6,585 nucleotides of DNA. Source: Paracoccaceae bacterium. GTDB taxonomy: Bacteria; Pseudomonadota; Alphaproteobacteria; Rhodobacterales; Rhodobacteraceae. The stretch is from positions 1-6,585 of the forward strand of contig JAHELH010000141.1 of NCBI GenBank assembly GCA_024644285.1. The letters are read 5' to 3'. The notes beneath the pieces were generated by a model that searched no databases, was not told the DNA's origin, and worked only from the letters and a program-made list of their open reading frames with translations. How positions within the stretch are numbered: the first letter of the stretch is position 1; each line of letters begins with the position of its first letter. Both the position numbers and the translations under genes were made by a program. This document shows positions 1-4,203 of this stretch, piece after piece.

Positions 1-870
1 ATGAACGACCGGGTGCGGGCCTATTCCTACCTCTACCCGCTGGACCACCACCCGCTGCCGGAGTTCTGGGGCTCCGCCGAGATGGCCGCCGAGAGCGCGC
101 TGGATCTGGTGGCGCGCGGCTACACGGCGGTGAAGTTCGATCCGGCCGGTCCCTACACCATCCGCGGCGGACATCAGCCCAGCCTGGACGACATCGCCAC
201 CTCCGCGGCGTTCTGCGCCGCGATCCGGCAGGCGGTGGGTACCCGCGCCGACCTGCTCTTCGGCACCCATGGCCAGTTCACCACCGCGGGCGCGATCCGG
301 CTGGGCCAGGCAATCGAGAAATACCGGCCCCTGTGGTTCGAAGAGCCGGTTCCGCCCGACAACCTGCTGGACTTCGCCGAGGTCGCGCGCGCGGTCCGCA
401 TCCCCATCGCCGCCGGCGAGCGGCTGACCACCAAGGCCGAGTTCGCCACCCTGCTCAGGACCGGCGGGGCCAGTATCCTGCAGCCGGCGCTGGGCCGGGC
501 CGGCGGCATCTGGGAGACGAAGAAAGTGGCCGCGATGGCCGAGGCGTTCAACGCGCAAATGGCGCCGCATCTCTATGCCGGGCCGGTGGAATGGGCGGCG
601 AACATCCACCTGTCGGTGTCGATCCCGAACCTGCTGATCGCCGAGACCATCGAGACCCCGTTCCACGACGCGCTGATTCGCGGCGCGATCCGGGTCGAGG
701 AGGGCTATGTTCATGCGCCCGAGGCTCCGGGCCTGGGCATCGAGATCGACGAGGCGCTGGCCCGGGCGCATCCCTATACCGGCACCGGGCTGCATCTGGA
801 AATGCAGCAGGACCCGATCGACTACCGTGACGGAAATCTCTTCGAAGGCGGCGCGCCGGCGCGCAATTGA
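1..870 (+). CDS. Mandelate racemase/muconate lactonizing enzyme family dehydratase, C-terminal part (5'-partial)
   Basis: This is an enolase-superfamily enzyme, probably a sugar-acid dehydratase related to galactonate dehydratases; the substrate cannot be read from the sequence. The 289 visible residues cover the (beta/alpha)7 barrel and the C-terminal capping segment. The family normally has about 380-400 residues, so the ATG at position 1 is probably internal and the gene starts before the window. Landmarks are KFD at residues 45-47 (the KxK/KxD position), FEEP at 113-116 and AGE at 138-140 (metal-binding Glu), QP at 161-162, the AGG turn at 167-169, APH at 188-190 (His acid/base), and PGLGIEID at 243-250, the usual C-terminal signature. 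Where canonical members have DxHG or ExHG, giving the first metal ligand, this protein reads GTHG (88-91). The family assignment is secure; the reaction is inferred. The gene ends in TGA and is convergent with the DUF1127/sRNA unit. Confidence 0.88.
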   Translation: MNDRVRAYSYLYPLDHHPLPEFWGSAEMAAESALDLVARGYTAVKFDPAGPYTIRGGHQPSLDDIATSAAFCAAIRQAVGTRADLLFGTHGQFTTAGAIRLGQAIEKYRPLWFEEPVPPDNLLDFAEVARAVRIPIAAGERLTTKAEFATLLRTGGASILQPALGRAGGIWETKKVAAMAEAFNAQMAPHLYAGPVEWAANIHLSVSIPNLLIAETIETPFHDALIRGAIRVEEGYVHAPEAPGLGIEIDEALARAHPYTGTGLHLEMQQDPIDYRDGNLFEGGAPARN

Positions 871-1036
871 GCAACAGTCATCGGCAACCGGGATGCCGAC
901 TGTCACCCAGGTGATACTGCATCCGCAATCGTCGCCATACTCTTGCCGTAATTCGGGCGTAATGGTGGGGAACGGTTTCAGGACCAGTTTCAGCGCCAAA
1001 ACAACCGGCGTTTAACGATTTCCTCCCTGACTGGAC
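871..1036. other. Intergenic stretch before the plus-strand terminator; no gene recognised
   Basis: I see no credible coding sequence here. A small imperfect hairpin (875-902; TCGGCA pairs with TGCCGA, extended by CAG/CTG across a 3-nt bulge) follows the stop of the dehydratase gene but has no T-tract, so it is not a convincing terminator. The rest is either a long 3' untranslated region running to the terminator at 1037 or an unrecognised small RNA. No clear promoter was found for the second option. Confidence 0.4.
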
Positions 1037-1065
1037 AGGCCGCGCCACGGTGCGGCCTTTTTTTT
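1037..1065 (+). terminator. Intrinsic terminator for plus-strand transcription
   Basis: The arms AGGCCGC (1037-1043) and GCGGCCT (1052-1058) form a perfect 7-bp stem, extendable inward by a G-U and a C-G pair. A run of eight T follows at 1058-1065. On the minus strand the A-run precedes the hairpin and no T-run follows, so it works only in the plus direction. It probably ends transcripts of the dehydratase gene, whose stop codon lies 166 nt upstream, and keeps them out of the opposing sRNA locus. Confidence 0.85.
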
Positions 1066-1090
1066 CGTCGCGATTGCGGGTGCCGGAAAG

Positions 1091-1202
1091 CTGGCGCCCC
1101 GGGGAGGAGGATCGGGACGCCAGCCAGGTATGGGCACCGCGCGTCAGGCGCGGCACCCGGCAACGGCGCAGAGCGGCTCTGGGAGGAGCGAGCGGCTGCG
1201 CC
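1091..1202 (-). ncRNA. CcsR/'cuckoo'-type small RNA with two anti-Shine-Dalgarno hairpin loops
   Basis: Read on the minus strand, the segment folds into three consecutive hairpins. The first (1202 to 1165) has outer arms GGCGCAG/CUGCGCC and inner arms GCUC/GAGC, and its loop contains CUCCUCCC. The second (1158 to 1132) has 11-nt arms around the loop CUGAC. The third (1124 to 1091) pairs CUGGCGUCCCG with CGGGGCGCCAG around the loop GAUCCUCCUCCC. Three pairs are G-U wobbles that become C-A mismatches in a plus-strand transcript, which supports the minus orientation. Loops presenting CCUCCUCCC and a DUF1127 gene directly upstream define the CcsR (cuckoo) family of Rhodobacterales and Rhizobiales. 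In Rhodobacter sphaeroides these RNAs are stress-induced through RpoH sigma factors and cut from the DUF1127 transcript. The RNA starts 38 nt after the second DUF1127 stop codon. Its exact ends are unknown; only CUUUCC follows the last hairpin, so termination is unclear. Confidence 0.82.
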
Positions 1203-1240
1203 TGTCGCGGCCAGGCGGAACAGCCCGACCGCGATCGCGC

Positions 1241-1477
1241 TCAGTCCTTGCCGGTCACCAGCCGCTCGGCATATTGCCGCAGCTCGCTGCGGCGGACGCC
1301 GATCTGGTCCAACTCGTTGTCCGACATTTCCGCCAGCACGCCGTGCATGCGGGCGATCTGGACTTGGACCATCGTGTCGGACAAATGCCGCCAGATGGCC
1401 GCGTTGGCGGAGCGCAGCGCGGCGAGTGCCTGGCTGCCGGCCGCCGAGCGGGGACTGTCTGTGGTATGGGCGCTCAT
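1241..1477 (-). CDS. DUF1127 small protein (second of a tandem pair, next to the sRNA)
   Basis: This is a 78-residue protein. Its C-terminal half matches the DUF1127 pattern: LAEMSDNELDQIGVRRSELRQ at about 48-68, with the characteristic (S/D)-x-x-EL-x-x-IG-(I/V)-x-R core. The N-terminal 30 residues are Ser/Ala-rich and less conserved. The start ATG (1477-1475) has a GAGGAG ribosome-binding site lying inside the end of the preceding DUF1127 gene, and only 3 nt separate that gene's TAG from this ATG, so translational coupling is likely. In Rhodobacter sphaeroides the DUF1127 protein encoded upstream of the CcsR RNAs (CcaF1) binds RNA and affects sRNA maturation and RNA turnover. A similar role is inferred here from position. 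This copy is less arginine-rich than its partner, so which of the two is the CcaF1 counterpart is open. Confidence 0.85.
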   Translation of the reverse strand: MSAHTTDSPRSAAGSQALAALRSANAAIWRHLSDTMVQVQIARMHGVLAEMSDNELDQIGVRRSELRQYAERLVTGKD

Positions 1478-1480
1478 GGT

Positions 1481-1708
1481 CTATCTCCTCAGCGATTCTT
1501 CGCGGGCGATCCGCGGAATATCCGCGGGAGCGATGCCGATATCGGCCAGCTCGCGCGGGCCCAGCGAAAGCAGTTCGCGCAGCGTCGCGCGGTAGCGCGC
1601 CCTCTGCTGCCGCCAGTCCTGCAGCGCCCGGCGGGCCTGCCGCCATTTCGCGCCGGGGCCGGCCGCCAGCGCCGGCCATGTGTTCCGGATGCCTGTCGTC
1701 GTCGTCAT
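1481..1708 (-). CDS. DUF1127 small protein (first of a tandem pair), arginine-rich
   Basis: This is a 75-residue basic protein with a DUF1127 domain at about 28-70. A helix rich in Arg and Gln (KWRQARRALQDWRQQRARYR, 21-40) precedes the core RELADIGIAPADIPRIARE (52-70). The ATG at 1708-1706 was chosen because AGGAGAGG sits 5-7 nt upstream; the reading frame is open for 66 further codons upstream, but that stretch has no ribosome-binding site and lies over the promoter region. DUF1127 proteins are mostly uncharacterised. Studied members include an RNA-binding protein of Rhodobacter and small proteins affecting RNA turnover and phosphate or carbon metabolism in Agrobacterium. The basic helix fits nucleic-acid binding, which is inference. 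It is the first gene of an apparent operon continuing into a second DUF1127 gene and the cuckoo-type sRNA. Confidence 0.87.
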   Translation of the reverse strand: MTTTTGIRNTWPALAAGPGAKWRQARRALQDWRQQRARYRATLRELLSLGPRELADIGIAPADIPRIAREESLRR

Positions 1709-1729
1709 TTCGGCCTCTCCTTTTTCTTG

Positions 1730-1759
1730 CTGCAGCGCAGAATTTATGCTGCAATGCAG
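1730..1759. repeat. Two CTGC-N3-GCAG dyads in the DUF1127 leader
   Basis: Two 11-bp inverted repeats of the same form occur at 1730-1740 (CTGCAGCGCAG) and 1749-1759 (CTGCAATGCAG), 19 bp apart start to start. They lie between the candidate promoter and the first DUF1127 ribosome-binding site. They could be a tandem protein-binding site or, in the RNA, arms of alternative hairpins. The symmetry is directly visible; any function is inferred. Confidence 0.45.
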
Positions 1760-1785
1760 AGATAGAGCACTATGTGGGTGACAAG
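1760..1785 (-). promoter_or_regulatory. Candidate RpoH-type (heat-shock) promoter of the DUF1127-sRNA operon
   Basis: Read on the minus strand, CTTG (1785-1782) is followed after 15 nt by TCTATCT (1766-1760). This resembles alphaproteobacterial RpoH promoters (CTTG in the -35, CYTATNT-like -10), although the first -10 base differs and the spacing is not certain. It would start transcription near 1752, about 45 nt before the first DUF1127 ATG. In Rhodobacter the equivalent operon depends on RpoHI/RpoHII, which makes this candidate more plausible. No better sigma-70 promoter was seen in the same interval. Confidence 0.4.
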
Positions 1786-1797
1786 TAGTCAGGTGGA

Positions 1798-1816
1798 CGG
1801 CACAGGGGCTGTGCCG
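1798..1816. promoter_or_regulatory. Perfect 8-bp inverted repeat between the LysR gene and the DUF1127 operon
   Basis: CGGCACAG (1798-1805) and CTGTGCCG (1809-1816) are exact inverted copies around GGG. The repeat ends 23 bp before the LysR-type gene start and lies upstream of the divergent DUF1127 promoter candidate. It may be an operator, possibly for autoregulation by the LysR-type protein, or a hairpin in the regulator's leader. It lacks a T-tract, so it is not a terminator. Confidence 0.45.
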
Positions 1817-1839
1817 CTCCGGAAAGACGGGTGGTGAAG

Positions 1840-2748
1840 ATGGACATATCGGCTCAGATGCTGGTTTTCGCGAAAGTCGTTGAAATGGGAAGCATTTCCG
1901 CGGCATCGCGGTCCAGCGGCCAGACCCCTTCGGCGGTCAGCAAGCAGATCAGGCACCTGGAGGACCATGTCGGCCAGCGATTGCTGCACCGCGTCGCGGG
2001 CGGCGTGTCGCTGACCGAAGAAGGGCGGGTCTTCTACGAGAAATGCCGGGCGCTGGCGGAAAAGTTCCACGAGGCGGAAGAGCTGATTTCCAGCCTCGAC
2101 GGCCGCCCCAAGGGCACGCTGCGCGTCGCCTCGCCGGTCGCCTTCGGCAAGACCCAGCTGATCCCGATCCTGCCCGAGTTTCTCGGCCAGCATCCCGAGC
2201 TCACGCTGTCGCTGGAGTTGACCGACCGGCCGGTGGATCTGGAGGAAGAGGATTTCGACGCGGCGATCGCCTTTGCCGAGAAGCTGGACAAGCCGAACGT
2301 GATCGCGCGCAAGATCATGGAGAACGAGCGCGTTCTGTGCGCCGCGCCGTCCTATATCGGGCGGCACGGCCTGCCGGAGCGGTTCGAGGATCTGGCCCGG
2401 CACAACTGCCTGCGCGGCCTGCATTCCGGCCAGAGCGACGCCTGGCAAAGCCGGATAGACGGCCGCCTCGTTTCGGTCGACGCCTCGGGGAATTTCGTGG
2501 GCAACAGCGCGGATGCGGTCTATCGCGCGGCGCTGGCGGGGCTGGGGATCGCGCGGCTGTCGCGCTACATCGTCGCGGCAAAGCTCGCCTCGGGCGAACT
2601 GGTGCATGTCCTGCCGGACTATGCGCAGGTTCATGCCGACATCGCGGTGACCTATGCCGACCGCCGCAATCTGGCGCCGAAGATCCGCGTCTTCGTGGAT
2701 TTCCTGTCGGAGCGCATCGGCAGCGCGAAGGGCGAGAAGGCCGCCTGA
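1840..2748 (+). CDS. LysR-type transcriptional regulator (CrgA/DmlR-like group)
   Basis: This is a 302-residue DNA-binding regulator of normal LysR length. The N-terminal winged helix-turn-helix spans about 1-62: a helix MLVFAKVVEMGSISAASRS (7-25), then the recognition segment QTPSAVSKQIRHLEDHVGQRLLHR (28-51) and the wing VSLTEEGRVFYE (56-67). The effector-binding domain begins at TLRVASP (93-99) and continues to the end. Of three in-frame starts (GTG 1831, GTG 1834, ATG 1840) I prefer the ATG, because LysR proteins typically begin a few residues before this helix and a weak GGTGG lies upstream. The gene is divergent from the DUF1127-sRNA operon, a common arrangement for a LysR regulator and its target. 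However, that operon type is usually controlled by RpoH, so the real target and effector are unknown. Its stop codon lies in an inverted repeat shared with the convergent SRAP gene. Confidence 0.9.
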   Translation: MDISAQMLVFAKVVEMGSISAASRSSGQTPSAVSKQIRHLEDHVGQRLLHRVAGGVSLTEEGRVFYEKCRALAEKFHEAEELISSLDGRPKGTLRVASPVAFGKTQLIPILPEFLGQHPELTLSLELTDRPVDLEEEDFDAAIAFAEKLDKPNVIARKIMENERVLCAAPSYIGRHGLPERFEDLARHNCLRGLHSGQSDAWQSRIDGRLVSVDASGNFVGNSADAVYRAALAGLGIARLSRYIVAAKLASGELVHVLPDYAQVHADIAVTYADRRNLAPKIRVFVDFLSERIGSAKGEKAA

Positions 2749-2769
2749 CGCGCCGCCGCTCAGGCGGCC
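2739..2769. terminator. Perfect 10-bp inverted repeat holding both convergent stop codons
   Basis: GGCCGCCTGA (2739-2748) and TCAGGCGGCC (2760-2769) are exact inverted copies separated by 11 nt. The first arm ends with the TGA of the LysR gene and the second begins with the TGA (on the minus strand) of the SRAP gene. Transcripts in both directions would form the same GC-rich hairpin right at their stop codons. No T-tract follows on either strand, so it may instead be a pause site, a 3'-end stabiliser or part of a Rho-dependent terminator. Confidence 0.5.
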
Positions 2770-3422
2770 AGCGGTTCGATCAGCCGCGCGCCCTGCGCGC
2801 GGTTGGAATTCACCGCCGGGTCGACGCGGTGGAACCGGTAGGCGTCCGGCGACCCCTCGAGCAGCGCCGCCGCGCCCTTGCCCGCCTCGCCCAGCCAGAG
2901 CGGCCAATCCTCTCGCGCCACCTGCACAGGCATCCGGTGATGGATCTCGCGCACCGGGCCGGTCGCGGCGGCGGTGACGATGGCGCAGGTGGTGTAGGAT
3001 TCGTCGCCCCTTTCCCAGTCCTGCCAGACCCCGGCAAAGGCGATGGGCGCGCCGTCGGCGCGGGTGATGTACCAGGGCAGCCTCTTGCCGTCCTCGTCCT
3101 TGGTCCATTCGTAGAAGCCCGAGGCCGGGACCAGGCAGCGCCGTTCGCGCGCCGCCGCCCGGAAGGCGGGCTTTTCGGCGATGGTTTCGGCGCGGGCGTT
3201 GATCAGCAGCGGGCCGTCATTGGGCTTCTTGTACCAATGCGGAATGAAGCCCCAGCGCATCGCGCCCAGCCGGCGCGCGCCATCCGCTGACGTGACGACG
3301 TGCACCCGGTTGGTCGGGCAGACGTTGAAGTTGGGCACCTCCGGCAGATCGTTCGCGGGAGCAGCCTGGAACAGCTGCGCCATGGCGTCGGGCGGCAGGG
3401 TGATGGCGAAACGTCCGCACAT
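2760..3422 (-). CDS. yedK: SRAP-domain protein (YedK/HMCES family), abasic-site DNA-protein crosslinker
   Basis: This 220-residue protein has the length and all key residues of the SRAP family. MCGRF at the start supplies the catalytic Cys2, exposed after Met removal, which forms a thiazolidine crosslink with abasic sites in single-stranded DNA. Other landmarks are RWGFIPHW (56-63), NARAET (75-80; Asn75 and Arg77 at the DNA-binding positions), ASGFYEW (100-106; Glu105) and HHRMP (161-165; active-site His). In E. coli YedK and human HMCES this shields abasic sites at replication forks from error-prone processing. It lies 42 bp after the GST gene on the same strand, so the two are probably cotranscribed. 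The ribosome-binding site is poor; the ATG is fixed by the need for Cys at position 2. It converges on the LysR gene with 11 bp between stop codons. Confidence 0.95.
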   Translation of the reverse strand: MCGRFAITLPPDAMAQLFQAAPANDLPEVPNFNVCPTNRVHVVTSADGARRLGAMRWGFIPHWYKKPNDGPLLINARAETIAEKPAFRAAARERRCLVPASGFYEWTKDEDGKRLPWYITRADGAPIAFAGVWQDWERGDESYTTCAIVTAAATGPVREIHHRMPVQVAREDWPLWLGEAGKGAAALLEGSPDAYRFHRVDPAVNSNRAQGARLIEPLAA

Positions 3423-3464
3423 GGGACCACAGTAGCGCGACCGGCGCCGCGGCAGAAGCCCCGG

Positions 3465-4073
3465 TTACTCGGCAGCCTCGCGTTCCGGCATCGCCGCGGT
3501 CCAGGCCGGCAGCGCCTCGATCCCGGCCAGCCAGCGGGCGATGTCGGCGTAGCCCTGCATCGGGTACTGGCACGGCTCGCGCAGATACAGGATCATCGCC
3601 ACCGACACGTCCGCCGTCGTCATCGCGTCGCCCACCAGCCAGTCGCGGCCCGACAAGTGGCCGTCGAGCACCTTGGCGTATTTGTGGAAATCCTGCGCGG
3701 CGGCCTCCATGTCGATGCCCTCGTTGCCGAAGAGGTTGCGCGAGATGTACTTGCCGCAGGCCGGGGTCCAGTGGCAGGCCTCCCAGAATTGCCAGCGCAG
3801 GATGTCGTAGCGGGACATGTTGGCGGGCCAGAGATCGCTTTTGGCGTTGCCCGCCATCCAGTTGATGATCGCGTTCGATTCCCACAGCGTCGTGCCGTCG
3901 TCGTGTTCCAGCACCGGCACCTTTCCGTTCGGATTGAGCGCAAGGTAGCCCGGCTCGTTCTGCGCGCCGGCGGGGATGTCGACGATCTGCAGCGGCAGGT
4001 TCAGCCCGGTCAACGCGTTGACCATCATGGCCTTCTTGGCGTTGGGAGAGGCGGGAAAGACATGCAGTTTCAT
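3465..4073 (-). CDS. Glutathione S-transferase family protein
   Basis: This 202-residue protein has a typical bacterial GST architecture. The N-terminal thioredoxin fold (about 1-76) contains FPASPNAKK (6-14; Ser9 is the likely residue activating the glutathione thiol), NPNGKVPVLE (47-56, with the cis-Pro at 53) and ESNAI (65-69; the Glu-Ser pair that binds the glutathione gamma-glutamyl group). The all-helical C-terminal domain (about 86-202) has the N-capping box TTADVSVA (152-159). Such enzymes conjugate or reduce electrophilic compounds with glutathione in the cytoplasm; the substrate cannot be deduced. The start ATG is preceded by AAAAAGGT about 8 nt upstream. An AT-rich palindrome overlaps the likely promoter, suggesting repressor control. 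The SRAP gene follows 42 bp downstream, hinting at a joint response to electrophile or DNA damage, which is inference. Confidence 0.93.
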   Translation of the reverse strand: MKLHVFPASPNAKKAMMVNALTGLNLPLQIVDIPAGAQNEPGYLALNPNGKVPVLEHDDGTTLWESNAIINWMAGNAKSDLWPANMSRYDILRWQFWEACHWTPACGKYISRNLFGNEGIDMEAAAQDFHKYAKVLDGHLSGRDWLVGDAMTTADVSVAMILYLREPCQYPMQGYADIARWLAGIEALPAWTAAMPEREAAE

Positions 4074-4089
4074 GATTAGTGACCTTTTT

Positions 4090-4132
4090 AATTAACTGAC
4101 ACGTTAATTGCACTTCGACGGAGCGGAGTCAA
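4090..4132 (-). promoter_or_regulatory. Promoter and operator-like palindrome upstream of the GST gene
   Basis: On the minus strand TTGACT (4132-4127) is a good -35 element. After 17 nt comes AATTAA (4109-4104), a weak -10. Overlapping and following it is a perfect inverted repeat, AATTAAC (4090-4096) and GTTAATT (4103-4109) around TGACAC, in an AT-rich patch unlike the surrounding GC-rich DNA. The size and place are typical of an operator for a dimeric TetR, MarR or HxlR-type repressor. The repeat also lies upstream of the divergent LysM gene. No such repressor gene is in the window. Confidence 0.55.
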
Positions 4133-4164
4133 GCCCGGCATGGGGAACAAAAGAAACGCCGGGC
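4133..4164 (+). other. Inverted repeat in the upstream region of the LysM gene
   Basis: GCCCGGC (4133-4139) and GCCGGGC (4158-4164) form a perfect 7-bp stem around an 18-nt purine-rich loop. It lies 40 bp before the LysM gene start. If transcribed it would form a leader hairpin; without a T-tract it is not a terminator. It begins at the base next to the -35 element of the divergent GST promoter. Its function is unknown. Confidence 0.35.
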
Positions 4165-4203
4165 GGGTTTGTCGGTCAGAATCTCGCGAAGGTGGAGACC
4201 GCC

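Noticed and set aside
875..902. Hairpin after the dehydratase stop as a terminator
   Set aside because: The stem has a 3-nt bulge and no T-tract; the real terminator signal is at 1037-1065.
878..1156. Minus-strand open frame of 92 codons downstream of the sRNA
   Set aside because: It overlaps the third anti-SD hairpin and the plus-strand terminator, and the predicted product has no domain-like composition.
990..1754. Long minus-strand open frame of 254 codons across the DUF1127 region
   Set aside because: It runs in a different frame from both DUF1127 genes and through the sRNA hairpins. Its product is Arg/Ala-rich with no recognisable domain and no ribosome-binding site, which is typical of shadow frames in GC-rich DNA.
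1050..1765. Plus-strand open frames opposite the DUF1127-sRNA operon
   Set aside because: They are antisense to well-supported small genes and structured RNA, low in complexity, and begin without ribosome-binding sites.
1789..3108. 439-codon minus-strand open frame over the LysR gene
   Set aside because: It is the antisense shadow of the LysR and SRAP coding regions. The true frames have complete, recognisable domains.
2043..3290. 415-codon plus-strand open frame
   Set aside because: It is a shifted frame of the LysR gene running antisense through SRAP; its composition is Gly/Arg/Ala-biased, with no motif.
4108..4203. N-terminal extension of the LysM protein from an upstream ATG
   Set aside because: It would bury the signal peptide 32 residues inside the protein and begins inside the operator palindrome. 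The ATG at 4204 has a good ribosome-binding site.
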